Assembly: GCA_903922605.1 (NCBI GenBank) | Contig: CAIXUG010000052.1 | Coordinates: 62,001 to 126,000, forward strand | Direction of reading: 5' to 3' | Source of the DNA: an uncultured Verrucomicrobiota bacterium | GTDB taxonomy: Bacteria > Verrucomicrobiota > Verrucomicrobiia > Limisphaerales > UBA9464 | Length of the DNA: 64,000 nt | In this document: one piece after another, positions 51,497 to 61,135 of the stretch | How the letters are laid out: every line of letters begins with the position of its first letter | How positions within the stretch are numbered: the first letter of the stretch is position 1 | Translations under genes and position numbers: made by a program | Notes under the pieces: generated by a model | What the model was told of the DNA's origin: nothing | Database searches by the model: none | The model's input: the letters and a program-made list of their open reading frames with translations, nothing else

Positions 51497-52864
51497 ATGA
51501 CCGCCACGAAGGACCTGCGAACCCTGCTCGCCCATGCGTCGCCGCTGCGCTCCGGGGACCAGCTCGCCGGTGTGGCTGCGCACACGCAGGAGGAACGCGT
51601 GCGGGCGCAGATGGAGCTGGCTGATACGGCGCTCACGCGATTTCTCGAGGAGCCGGTGGTGCCATACGAGACCGACGAAGTGACGCGGCTCATTGTGGAC
51701 ACGCATGATGCTGCCGCCTTTGCCCCGGTGCGCGGGCTGAGCGTGGGGCAGTTCCGCGAATGGCTGCTGGCCTATGAGACCGATGCGGCCGCCCTGACCG
51801 CCCTCGCGCCGGGGCTGACGCCGGAAATGGTTGCGGCCGTGAGCAAGCTGATGAGCAACCAGGATCTGGTGCTCGTGGCGAAGAAATGCTCGGTGGTCAC
51901 GCGTTTCCGCAACACGCTGGGCCTGCCCGGCCACCTCGCGGTGCGGTTGCAGCCGAACCATCCCACGGATGACCCGCGCGCGATTGCGGCGAGCACGCTC
52001 GACGGGCTGCTCATGGGCGCGGGGGACGCGGTCATCGGCATCAACCCGGCGTCGGACAACGTGGCTTCGCTGGAGCATCTGGTCCGGCTGCTCGACGAGC
52101 TGATCACCGGCTACGGAATTCCCACGCAGTCGTGTATCCTTGGGCATGTCACCACGCAGTTGCAGGCCATCGAGCGCGGCGTGCCAATTGATCTGGTGTT
52201 CCAAAGCATCGCGGGTACGGAGGCGGCGAACGCAAGTTTCGGCGTGAACCTGAAGCTGTTGGCGGAGGCCCACGCGGCGGCGCGTTCGCTGAAGCGCGGT
52301 ACGGTTGGCGACAACGTGATGTATTTCGAGACGGGGCAGGGGTCGTGTCTCTCCGCGAACGCCCACCACGGCGTGGACCAGCAGACGCTGGAGGCACGCG
52401 CCTACGCGGTGGCGCGGGCGTATTCGCCGCTGCTGGTCAACACGGTGGTCGGCTTCATCGGGCCGGAATTCCTAGCGGATGGGAAGCAGATCATCCGTGC
52501 GGGCTTGGAGGACCATTTCTGCGGCAAGCTGCTGGGCCTGCCGATGGGCTGCGACGTGTGCTACACGAATCATGCCGCCGCCGATCAGGACGACATGGAT
52601 ACGCTGCTGACGCTGCTGGGCGTCGCGGGCGTGAACTACATCATGGGCGTGCCCGGCGCGGACGACATCATGCTCAGCTACCAATCCACGAGCTTTCATG
52701 ACGCGCAATACATCCGGCAGGTACTGGGGCTGAAGCCCGCGCCGGAATTCGCGGCGTGGCTGGAGCGGATGCAGATCAGCGACGGTCCGCGGCGCCTGCG
52801 GCAGGATGCCCGGCAATCCGACCTGTTCCGTCACCGGTTGCTGGCAGAGGGTGGCGGTGAGTAA
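51497..52864 (+). CDS. eutB: Ethanolamine ammonia-lyase large subunit
   Basis: The B12-dependent enzyme splits ethanolamine into acetaldehyde and ammonia. The start ATG 51497 (MTATKDLRTLLAHASPLRSGDQLAG) gives 455 residues, normal for EutB; an in-frame GTG nine bases upstream is possible. Conserved segments are ANEASPLRSGDQ-like start, KLMSNQDLVLVAKKC, RLQPNHPTDDP, GDAVIGINPASDN, FQSIAGTEAANASFGV, YFETGQGS, MGCDVCYTNHAAADQDDMD and GVPGADDIMLSYQSTSFHD. The active enzyme needs EutC, which normally follows directly. Here the next gene is an unrelated amidase and no eutC is in the window. No microcompartment genes are present. Confidence 0.95.
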   Translation: MTATKDLRTLLAHASPLRSGDQLAGVAAHTQEERVRAQMELADTALTRFLEEPVVPYETDEVTRLIVDTHDAAAFAPVRGLSVGQFREWLLAYETDAAALTALAPGLTPEMVAAVSKLMSNQDLVLVAKKCSVVTRFRNTLGLPGHLAVRLQPNHPTDDPRAIAASTLDGLLMGAGDAVIGINPASDNVASLEHLVRLLDELITGYGIPTQSCILGHVTTQLQAIERGVPIDLVFQSIAGTEAANASFGVNLKLLAEAHAAARSLKRGTVGDNVMYFETGQGSCLSANAHHGVDQQTLEARAYAVARAYSPLLVNTVVGFIGPEFLADGKQIIRAGLEDHFCGKLLGLPMGCDVCYTNHAAADQDDMDTLLTLLGVAGVNYIMGVPGADDIMLSYQSTSFHDAQYIRQVLGLKPAPEFAAWLERMQISDGPRRLRQDARQSDLFRHRLLAEGGGE

Positions 52865-52917
52865 CCCCGGCTACATTCGGCTTGAACGGCCTCCGCCGGG
52901 CCGCTTAATCGCGCGCC

Positions 52918-53982
52918 GTGTTTTCTTGCCGAAACGTTTCCCGCCTGCTGGTGCCGATGCTGGCCATTTTGCTGGCGGGATGTGGCTCCTCCCCCACGCC
53001 GCCTCCCCGGATGGAACCCCATGTGGTTTTTGCGCCTCCGGTGCTGCAACCCGCCCATGACCAGGAACCGGAAGGCGCGCGGATCGAGCCGCCGCCACCC
53101 GTGGTGCCGGTGCTACCGGTAGTGACGAATGCTCCGGCCACGCCGGTGCCAAATCCGAAACCGGCCGTCGTATGGGTGGATTGGGAAAAATGGCTCGCGG
53201 AGAATGGCCACCCGCCGGTCAAAGTCATCCCGGGAAGCCGTCGGGCACTCTGGGCGGGAGCGGCGGTCTATCTCGGCTTCGAACCGCGCCTGCTGAACGG
53301 TCGCGTGGAGGTGTTTCACCGGGATATCGAGAAGACTTTTGACGTGCTGCTGGCCACCAATTCGCCGGTGCGGAAGGTTCCACCCCTGATTGTGATCGAT
53401 CCGGGGCATGGCGGCACCAATTGGGGCACCCGCAGCCTGGTGGGGAATGCTCACGAGAAGGAGTACACCCTGGACTGGGCGCGGCGGTTGCAGGGGTTGC
53501 TGGAAGCCAGGGGCTGGTCGGTGGTGCTGACGCGGACGAATGACGCCAGCATGGAGCTGCCGGAACGGGTGGCGGTGGCCGAAAAAGCGGGCGCAGCGCT
53601 CTTTGTCAGCCTGCACTTCAACGCCGGCTTTCCGAACCAGGAGGCCCACGGCCTGGAGACCTATTGCCTTACGCCGCAAGGCTTGCCGTCGAATGTCATC
53701 CGTGATTTCGCGGACGATGCCACGCAAGCCTGGCCGAACAATGCTTTCGACGCGGAAAATGTCCGGCTGGCGATGCATGTCCATCGGCGGCTGTTACGAG
53801 CCACCGGGGCGGAGGATCGGGGGGTGAAACGGGCGCGTTTCATGGGCGTGCTGCGGGGGCAGAACCGGCCGGCCATCCTGATCGAGGGTGGTTACCTTTC
53901 GAATCCGCAGGAGGCGCGGAAGATTGCCACGCCCGAATACCGCCAGAAACTCGCCGAGGCGGTGGCGGCAGCGTTGAACTGA
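52918..53982 (+). CDS. N-acetylmuramoyl-L-alanine amidase, lipoprotein (Amidase_3)
   Basis: The GTG start (52918-52920) gives 354 residues. The lipoprotein signal is LLVPMLAILLAGC, with C22 as the lipidation site. A Pro-rich linker (25-85) is followed by a short region with WVDWEKWLAENG and then the zinc amidase domain: H164 in VIDPGHGG, E182 in HEKEYTLDWA, a His in FVSLHFNAG and the catalytic Glu in LIEGGYLSNPQEA. It cuts the bond between MurNAc and L-Ala in peptidoglycan. It lies 53 bp after eutB and 48 bp before the epimerase start. The lipid anchor suggests an outer-membrane location. Confidence 0.94.
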   Translation: MFSCRNVSRLLVPMLAILLAGCGSSPTPPPRMEPHVVFAPPVLQPAHDQEPEGARIEPPPPVVPVLPVVTNAPATPVPNPKPAVVWVDWEKWLAENGHPPVKVIPGSRRALWAGAAVYLGFEPRLLNGRVEVFHRDIEKTFDVLLATNSPVRKVPPLIVIDPGHGGTNWGTRSLVGNAHEKEYTLDWARRLQGLLEARGWSVVLTRTNDASMELPERVAVAEKAGAALFVSLHFNAGFPNQEAHGLETYCLTPQGLPSNVIRDFADDATQAWPNNAFDAENVRLAMHVHRRLLRATGAEDRGVKRARFMGVLRGQNRPAILIEGGYLSNPQEARKIATPEYRQKLAEAVAAALN

Positions 53983-54030
53983 GCGGAATTGCGGCTTTTG
54001 TCAAAACCCGCGAGCGCGCATCCTGACGCG

Positions 54031-54981
54031 GTGCAAAAGCCTGTTCTGGTCACCGGCGGAGCCGGGTTCATTGGCTCGCACCTGGTCGAACGGTTGTTGG
54101 CCGGGGGTGAGTCCGTGGTGGTCATTGACGATCTGTCCACCGGGAGCCGGGAGAATCTGAAGGCGGTGGCGGGGCATCCCGGGCTGCGGTTCATCGAAGG
54201 GAAGGTTTCGGAGATGAACGCATTGGCAGAGCTTTGCGCGCAAAGCGGTTACATTTTTCATCTCGCGGCGGCAGTCGGAGTCGAACTGGTGGTCAATTCA
54301 CCCATCCGCACCATCGAAACCAACCTGCGGGAAACGGAGGCGATCCTCCAGGCCGCCGCTCCGGCCAAGGTGCCGGTCCTGCTGGCCTCGACCTCGGAAG
54401 TATACGGTAAGAGTACCAAACCGGTCTTCAGCGAGGACGACGACCTGCTGATCGGGCCGCCCACGCTGGGGCGCTGGAGTTACGCCTGCTCCAAGCTGAT
54501 GGATGAGTTCCTCGCCCTCGCGTTCATGCGCGAGCGCGGGTTGCCCGTGACTATCGTGCGGCTGTTCAACACCGTGGGTCCGCGTCAGACCGGGCGCTAC
54601 GGCATGGTGCTGCCGCGTTTCATTGAGGCGGCCAAGGCGGGCAAACCGTTGCGGGTGTATGGGGATGGAGGTCAGACGCGTTGCTTCTGTCATGTGGCGG
54701 ATACCGTGGAAGCGCTGGTGCGGCTGCGGAAGTGTCCGGCGGCGGTGGGCGAGGTCATTAATGTTGGCAACGACGAGCCGGTCACCATTGGCGACCTAGC
54801 CACCCGGGTGATCCGGGAACTTTCCTCGGCTTCGGCCGTCGAGTTGGTGCCTTATGACCAGGCCTATGCGGCGGGCTTTGAGGACATGCGAAACCGCCGC
54901 CCGCGACTCGAAAAACTGAACTCGCTGATCGGCTTCCGCCCGGGGCGGTCCTTGGTCCAGATCATCCACGCCTCGGCCTGA
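54031..54981 (+). CDS. NAD-dependent sugar-nucleotide epimerase/dehydratase
   Basis: The start at GTG 54031 (MQKPVLVTGGAGFIGSHLVERLL) is preferred because upstream codons are not homologous; 316 residues. Rossmann motif GGAGFIG near residue 10, the catalytic S-Y-K set in STSEVYGK and SYACSKLMDE, and the C-terminal VRLFNTVGPRQTGRYGMVLPRF segment are typical of extended SDR enzymes such as UDP-glucose 4-epimerase or dTDP-glucose 4,6-dehydratase. Which substrate is used cannot be told. It is the last gene of the eutB-amidase run and ends before a strong bidirectional terminator. Confidence 0.88.
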   Translation: MQKPVLVTGGAGFIGSHLVERLLAGGESVVVIDDLSTGSRENLKAVAGHPGLRFIEGKVSEMNALAELCAQSGYIFHLAAAVGVELVVNSPIRTIETNLRETEAILQAAAPAKVPVLLASTSEVYGKSTKPVFSEDDDLLIGPPTLGRWSYACSKLMDEFLALAFMRERGLPVTIVRLFNTVGPRQTGRYGMVLPRFIEAAKAGKPLRVYGDGGQTRCFCHVADTVEALVRLRKCPAAVGEVINVGNDEPVTIGDLATRVIRELSSASAVELVPYDQAYAAGFEDMRNRRPRLEKLNSLIGFRPGRSLVQIIHASA

Positions 54982-55006
54982 TTCGAGGCCGAGGGCTGGA
55001 AACAAA

Positions 55007-55034
55007 AAAGGCATCCCCGGTTGGGGATGCCTTT
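55007..55034. terminator. Bidirectional terminator hairpin
   Basis: AAAGGCATCCCC-GGTT-GGGGATGCCTTT, a perfect 12-bp stem with A/T flanks on both sides. It separates the convergent epimerase and pseudopilin genes. Confidence 0.9.
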
Positions 55035-55064
55035 GAATTGAGGGGAAAGTATCGGCCCGAGGGC

Positions 55065-55853
55065 TTACTGCTTGCCGTTGGTGTTCGGGAAGATGAAGTC
55101 CAGCTCGGACTGGGTCGCATTGTAGGCGTCGCGCAGGGAGTCCTGCACGCGGCCGCTGGTGACCTGCTGCACCGAGCCATCACCCAGCAGGATGTTGCCG
55201 GCGGAGGTGTGGGTGGAGGCGCTGAAGCCGATCGTGTTTTTGGGAGAGGTCAGGCTGACCTGGGCGGAGACAAGCGCCCACTTCGCGGCGGGGGTGCTGT
55301 TGTTCTCACCGATATACTTGACGGGGGTCGTGGTGGTGTCGGCAGTCATGTTGCGGTCACCGCTCAGAATCGACTGCGGCTGGGTTTCATCCGCCGACAG
55401 GCCGATGAAGTAGCTGATGGCCTTGTTGAACAGGTAGTCATTGGTCTTGAGGATCGCGGTGAAGTTGGGCGCGATCTTCTTGTCCGTAACGGTGGTGGTC
55501 GGGGCCGGCTTGGCGGAATCGCTCGGGCAGACCAGGATCTTCGGGCTGCTCAGCTCGTTGGAGATGGCGACGAACTGGGCCCAGGTGTGGTCATGATCCT
55601 GGACGATTTCAGAAGAACCACCCTGGTTGGTGCTGATACCCCAGGGAAACTGGCCGCTGTTGTCGGTCGAGAAAATACGGAAGGCGAGGCCGATGTTCTT
55701 CAGGTTGTTCACGCAGGAGATGCGGTTGGCCTTGGCCTTCGCCTTGGCGAGGGCGGGCAGGAGCATGCCGGCGAGGATCGCGATGATCGCAATCACGACG
55801 AGGAGTTCGATCAGCGTGAAGGCGCTGAAACGCTGTTTTTGGAGACGGTTCAT
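55065..55853 (-). CDS. Prepilin-like protein with H-x9-DG motif
   Basis: 262 residues. The leader [11 protein letters not shown] is followed by [28 protein letters not shown]-type prepilin helix (cleavage before Phe, with Ala at -1). The periplasmic domain holds a cysteine pair (ISCVNN, ILVCPSD), and [12 protein letters not shown] near residue 220 is the H-x9-DG signature. It is the same family as the gene at 6264-6977 but only the prepilin helix and the H-x9-DG block are alike. It is likely a pseudopilin-like surface or secretion protein. The gene is followed by a bidirectional terminator and preceded by a 584-bp intergenic region. Confidence 0.92.
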   Translation of the reverse strand: MNRLQKQRFSAFTLIELLVVIAIIAILAGMLLPALAKAKAKANRISCVNNLKNIGLAFRIFSTDNSGQFPWGISTNQGGSSEIVQDHDHTWAQFVAISNELSSPKILVCPSDSAKPAPTTTVTDKKIAPNFTAILKTNDYLFNKAISYFIGLSADETQPQSILSGDRNMTADTTTTPVKYIGENNSTPAAKWALVSAQVSLTSPKNTIGFSASTHTSAGNILLGDGSVQQVTSGRVQDSLRDAYNATQSELDFIFPNTNGKQ

Positions 55854-56326
55854 AGGTTTTGTTTATGTAACGGAGTTGCGGTGGCGGACTATCTAGTGAC
55901 CCCCACTTCGACAGTCAACGCCTTTCTGTTGCAGTTAAGCAGTGCCGATGCCAGCCCGGTCAATTATCGGTTTTTCCTGATTCGGCCCATTTCTGAGCCT
56001 CCTTTTGCGCGGCGCGGGGACGAATGAGTGATTCTCACGCGCCCGTTGCGCGAGCCAAGGACACTTGTGAACGACGCCGGCGCTCCCGAAGCGCTGCGGC
56101 AAGGAGTGGCGCCCGGCACCCGAAACCGGATTCGGACCCCGTACGCCCGAATGACGTTTTCAGCCTCCCCCATGCCGGACAAGCGTGCCTGCGAGAATTG
56201 AACAGGGTTGGTCAAAAAGAGCCAAAATATCCCAATTGAGCGCCCGTGGAATCTCTTTTTTACATTTCGTAACTCATTGCGGTCGAAAATGTTGAGAACA
56301 CATTTTGGAGGCGTCCCGTAACCTCA

Positions 56327-56342
56327 TGGCATTCCCGCTGCT
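56327..56342 (+). promoter_or_regulatory. Candidate sigma-54 promoter upstream of glnK1
   Basis: TGGCATTCCCGCTGCT fits the sigma-54 pattern: GG (56328-56329), ten bases, GC (56340-56341). It lies about 97 bp before the glnK start. This is a motif match only. The rest of 55854-56437 shows no gene, only AT-richer sequence upstream of this site. Confidence 0.45.
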
Positions 56343-56368
56343 GATTGGGTTCGCCGGCCCGCGAGTGA

Positions 56369-56776
<408 letters not shown>

Positions 56777-56801
56777 GCCGGCTGGTTTGGACCTGTTCTG
56801 A

Positions 56802-57422
<621 letters not shown>

Positions 57423-57463
57423 GCGTTGGGCTGACAAATTTTAAAAATCCATAAACCAAACCA

Positions 57464-58972
57464 ATGAAAAAACTATTTCTTTCCCTTCTAGTCGCCGTGG
57501 TGGGCCTGACCGGTGCCGTCTCCCTGCGGGCCGAGGACGCCCCGGCCGCCGCCGCCTCAGCAACCAATGCTCCTGCTGCTGCTGCGGCCAAAGCCGATCC
57601 AACTCTGGAACAGCGTATTACCGACCTCGAAGCCTACGTGAACAACAGCGCCCGCCTAGCGGATGCCGCCGACGCCAAGGTAAGCTCGAAGATCAGCGGC
57701 TCCGGCCCCGGTCATAACAGCTTCCAGATGGTCTGCGCGGCCCTCGTGCTGTTCATGACGCTGCCCGGCCTGTTCCTGTTCTACGGCGGTCTCGTCCGCA
57801 AGAAGAACATCCTCTCCGTGGTTGCCCAGTGCTTCGGCATTGCCGGCCTGGTGACGATCCTCTGGTGGGCCTTCGGCTACAGCTTCGTGTTCGGTGATGG
57901 CTCCACGCCCTGGATCGGCAGCTTCAGCAAGTTTGCCTTCCTCAAGGGTGTCGATTCCAATCCCAACACGAACTACAGCTACTGGGTCTCGCACAACGTG
58001 TTCTCCATGTACCAGCTGATGTTCGCGATCATCACCCCGGCGCTGATCGTCGGCGCGATCGCGGAACGCATGAAGTTCTCCGCGATCATGCTCTTCGTTG
58101 GCCTGTGGATGGTCGTCGTTTATTTCCCGCTCGCCCACGCGGTCTGGGGCATTGACGGCGCCATGAACGGTGTCTGGAACCCCAAGGCCTCCATCCGCGC
58201 GATCGACTTCGCCGGTGGTACCGTGGTGCATATGAGCTCCGGTTGGAGCGCGCTGATCCTCTGCCTCATCCTCGGGCCGCGCACGGGCTTCGGCAAGGCC
58301 AACATGGCCCCGCACAGCATGACGCTCTGCGCCATCGGCACGGGCATGCTCTGGGTCGGCTGGTACGGCTTCAACGCCGGTTCGGCGGTGGCCGCTGACG
58401 GTGTCGCGGCAAACGCCTTCATGACTACGACGATGGCGACTGCCGTTGCCTCCTTCGTCTGGCCCATGCTCGAATGGGTGCTCAAGGGCAAGCCCAGCAT
58501 CCTCGGCTTCTGCTCCGGTGCCGTGGCCGGCCTGGTGGTCATCACGCCCGCCTGCGGTTTCGTGAACACCACGGGTGCGGTCATCATCGGCGTGCTCGCC
58601 GGTGTGGTTCCGTACCTCGCCTGCGCCTACCTCAAGCCGTTGCTCAAGTATGACGACGCGCTCGACACCTTCGGCGTCCACGCCATCGGCGGTACGCTCG
58701 GCGCCCTCGTCACCGGTATCCTCGCGACGGCCGACGTCAATGCGAACCTGACGGGCGATCCCGCGAAGGCCAACGGCCTGGACAAGCTGGTCGGTCACGG
58801 CCTCTGGCTCGAACAGCTCAAGGCCATGGGCTTCACCATCGTGCTCGCAGTCGTGGGCACCGTGGTCATCGCCTACATCGTCAAGGCCGTTGTCGGCCTG
58901 CGTCCGACGGTCGAACAGGAAGACACCGGTCTCGACCTCAGCGACCACGGCGAAGAGGGCTACCACAGCTGA
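57464..58972 (+). CDS. amt: Ammonium transporter
   Basis: 502 residues. The N-terminus is a cleavable signal (MKKLFLSLLVAVVGLTGAVSLRA) followed by an Ala-rich spacer with a short helical segment (40-70), as in Amt proteins of several phyla. Eleven channel helices follow. The twin-histidine pore is in VVHMSSGWSAL and FGVHAIGG, and the pore phenylalanine/gate segments GLFLFYGGLVRKKNILSV and ITPALIVGAIAERMKF are conserved. The 50-residue C-terminal tail (RPTVEQEDTGLDLSDHGEEGYHS) is the PII-interacting end. It takes up ammonium across the cytoplasmic membrane. A strong terminator follows. Confidence 0.97.
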   Translation: MKKLFLSLLVAVVGLTGAVSLRAEDAPAAAASATNAPAAAAAKADPTLEQRITDLEAYVNNSARLADAADAKVSSKISGSGPGHNSFQMVCAALVLFMTLPGLFLFYGGLVRKKNILSVVAQCFGIAGLVTILWWAFGYSFVFGDGSTPWIGSFSKFAFLKGVDSNPNTNYSYWVSHNVFSMYQLMFAIITPALIVGAIAERMKFSAIMLFVGLWMVVVYFPLAHAVWGIDGAMNGVWNPKASIRAIDFAGGTVVHMSSGWSALILCLILGPRTGFGKANMAPHSMTLCAIGTGMLWVGWYGFNAGSAVAADGVAANAFMTTTMATAVASFVWPMLEWVLKGKPSILGFCSGAVAGLVVITPACGFVNTTGAVIIGVLAGVVPYLACAYLKPLLKYDDALDTFGVHAIGGTLGALVTGILATADVNANLTGDPAKANGLDKLVGHGLWLEQLKAMGFTIVLAVVGTVVIAYIVKAVVGLRPTVEQEDTGLDLSDHGEEGYHS

Positions 58973-59043
58973 TTTCCGCTTTGTGCGCCAATAAACGCGG
59001 CCCGCGAGCCGTCGTTGGCGCATGAAGCAGCTGGCAATCTCAG

Positions 59044-59073
59044 ACGCCTGCAACGCAAGTTGCAGGCGTTTTT
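59044..59073 (+). terminator. Terminator after amt
   Basis: ACGCCTGCAAC-GCAA-GTTGCAGGCGT, an 11-bp perfect stem with a tetraloop, followed by TTTTCTTT. It lies about 70 bp after the amt stop. Confidence 0.9.
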
Positions 59074-59169
59074 CTTTGCCGGGAACTGCGGTGTCACGGT
59101 CAGAGAAGAGATGGTTCTCCGTGAGCCCTTTCCCTCTGACCGCCTGTGAGCAATCAATCCGTCACGGAA

Positions 59170-59425
59170 GCGTGCATCAGCAGGGCTGAAAGCCCGTCCG
59201 AAGAATGCCTGGGGTGAAGCGAGCCCGGCGAGCGTAGCCCCAGGTTATTCGGACAAAAGAGATCGAGCGCTGTAAGCGCGTCCCAAAAAATCGCCACCAA
59301 CCCTTTGGGAAGGGCCTTCAGCCCTCAGATTGATCCGAGAGCGCTGGCCCCTGGGGCTGCGCTCACTGCGTTCCCTCCACCCCAGGCATTCCTCGAACGC
59401 GCTTTCAGCGCGGTGGACGGAAGGA
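59170..59425. repeat. Interspersed ~265-bp repeat, copy 2 (inverted)
   Basis: The reverse complement of the block at 7263-7525, with the same ordered sub-blocks: GGGCTGAAAGCCC, TGCCTGGGGTGAAGCGAGCC, AGCGCTGTAAGCGCG, CCTTCAGCCC, CCCTGGGGCTGCGCTC and CGCGCTTTCAGCGC. It fills the 472-bp gap 58973-59444 after the amt terminator. No gene is seen there. Confidence 0.85.
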
Positions 59426-59444
59426 CGGGACTGGCGGCCTGTCC

Positions 59445-60299
59445 TTAACCAATCTGGATTACCAATGCTGTGGTGTTGTCGCGGCCATCCTTGGAGACGG
59501 CGGAGGTGACCAGTTCCTGAGCGGGGTTACCCGGCTTCTTGGGTGGCTTGGCCGGCCGCAGCAGATCAACCAGATCGTGGGTGTAGAGCCCCTCGGTCAG
59601 GCCGTCCGAGCAGATGAGAAAAATATCCCCCCGTTCATAGGCGACCGCCCCGACCTGCGGGTCCACAAACTGGTTGCCGCCGCCCAGGGCCTTCTGGAGG
59701 ACGTTCCGGCGCGGATGCGTGCGGGCTTCCCGTTCATTGAGCTGCCCCTGGCGCACCAGCCAGCCGACGTGCGTGTCGTCCTGGCTGAGCTGCCGGATTC
59801 CGCCCTCCCGGGCCGGCAGGTAGTAGATCCGGCTGTCGCCGATGTGGGCGAAATACATCCAGTCCGGCGCAAACCAGCAGAGGCTCAGCGTGGTCTCCAT
59901 CCCTGAGCATTCCTCGTAGCTGCTGCCGACATACACCAGCGCCCGGTGGATTTGCGCGTAAAGCTCCGTCAGCACATCGGAAAAACCGGCCGCCAGGCCG
60001 GTGGCGGACTGCTGAAACGAGCGCGGGAGCAGGGTGGTGATTTTTTCCACGGCGATCCGGCTGGCGAATTCCCCGGATTTTGCTCCGCCCATGCCATCGC
60101 TGACCGCAAACGCAAAGTCGGTGCTGCGGACGGAAGCCTCGCCAAATTTGCCCAGCCGATGCACCTCGCGGGCGTCGAACCGGAGGCCCAGAAAGGCGTC
60201 CTCATTGTTTTTTCGAACCCTGCCCACATCCGTGCAGCCGAACCACTTCAGCTGCCCGACCGCAGATTTTCGGGGGGGATGATCCAGGCCGGACTTCAT
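59445..60299 (-). CDS. PP2C-family serine/threonine phosphatase
   Basis: 284 residues. The PP2C metal-binding motifs are present in order: TDVGRVRKNNEDAF, FAVSDGMGGAKSGEFAS, HIGDSRIYYL, SDGLTEGLY and DGRDNTTAL. No regulatory domain is attached. Its start (ATG 60297-60299) overlaps the stop of the small kinase-like gene by four bases, so the two are translationally coupled. It probably reverses phosphorylation by that or another Ser/Thr kinase. Targets are unknown; its place between amt and the glutamine synthetase gene may be coincidence. Confidence 0.95.
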   Translation of the reverse strand: MKSGLDHPPRKSAVGQLKWFGCTDVGRVRKNNEDAFLGLRFDAREVHRLGKFGEASVRSTDFAFAVSDGMGGAKSGEFASRIAVEKITTLLPRSFQQSATGLAAGFSDVLTELYAQIHRALVYVGSSYEECSGMETTLSLCWFAPDWMYFAHIGDSRIYYLPAREGGIRQLSQDDTHVGWLVRQGQLNEREARTHPRRNVLQKALGGGNQFVDPQVGAVAYERGDIFLICSDGLTEGLYTHDLVDLLRPAKPPKKPGNPAQELVTSAVSKDGRDNTTALVIQIG

Positions 60300-60679
60300 T
60301 CGAACCCGGGAAGGAGGGTGGCAAACTCGAAATCGATCACACAGAAGCGGCCGTCCGACTGACGGTAAGTCACGTTGCGCATGTCGGGATCATCATGGCG
60401 GACGCCGAACTGCTCAAGCTCGGCAAACAGCTCCCGCATCCGCGTTTCGTCCAGGTGTTCCACGCGGGATCCGCAGTTGGTGGTGATGATGCGCAGCTTG
60501 TCGGCATCCGCCTCCAGCAGGCGGGGAGTGAAGCCGCAACCCTGCGCTTCCAGGTGCTTCAGGATCCGCACCTCGTTGGCAAAGCGCGTCGTGGCGTCCG
60601 GGCCGTGGTAGGTCTTGGACACCCGGCCATCGAACCCCAGATAGACCGTGGCCCTGAGCGTATCTTTGACTTTCAGCAT
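60296..60679 (-). CDS. Small kinase-fold protein (RIO/Bud32-like minimal kinase)
   Basis: The start at ATG 60677-60679 (MLKVKDTLRATVYLGFDGRVSKTYHG) gives 127 residues. The frame continues upstream to 60817 but without homology. A short N-lobe carries a likely VAIK-type lysine in SKTYHG and a helix C glutamate in FANEVRILKHL. A C-lobe fragment has RHDDPDMRNV in place of the HxDxxxxN catalytic loop and DFE in place of DFG. It is much shorter than usual kinases, so it may be a minimal or degenerate one. It overlaps the downstream PP2C gene by ATGA, implying a kinase-phosphatase unit. Confidence 0.7.
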   Translation of the reverse strand: MLKVKDTLRATVYLGFDGRVSKTYHGPDATTRFANEVRILKHLEAQGCGFTPRLLEADADKLRIITTNCGSRVEHLDETRMRELFAELEQFGVRHDDPDMRNVTYRQSDGRFCVIDFEFATLLPGFE

Positions 60680-60932
60680 GGTCGTGGGTAGCCGGTGCCA
60701 CCCGAAGGCAGCCGGCTGTGTCCCAGTATGCCCACAATCGGACCGTCCCGTAAGTGCCGAATGCGATTTCGGTTCAGTTTTTTTGCGGGGGACCGATGGG
60801 ATGGCTGGGTGTTCCACCCGCGCAGCATAAGACCTGCTTTCGGGTAAAAGTCGGCCTCGGCATTATGCGGGGTGCTTTTCTGCACGGAATTGCCCACCTC
60901 ATACGCCTTGGGTGCGCAATCGGGGGCAGGGT

Positions 60933-60947
60933 GGTCAAACGGCTGCA
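60933..60947 (+). promoter_or_regulatory. Weak candidate sigma-54 promoter upstream of glnII
   Basis: GG (60933-60934), ten bases, GC (60945-60946) within TGGTCAAACGGCTGCA. It lies about 190 bp before the glutamine synthetase start. The match is weaker than the one before glnK. The spacer 60680-61135 has no other recognisable feature. Confidence 0.25.
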
Positions 60948-61135
60948 TGGGCATTCCACCCTTTTTCCCTCTGCAAATCGGCGTTTCCGGCCGGAATTCC
61001 ATGAAAGCTCTTCACCCATACCGTGTTCTTGATTCTTCCCTCCGAGACTGCGCATGTTTTTGCGTACGCGGCATCCCACGTGCTTGAAATGCCCCGCTCT
61101 GCGGGACCAAATCAATAAGTCCCACAATTACATCC

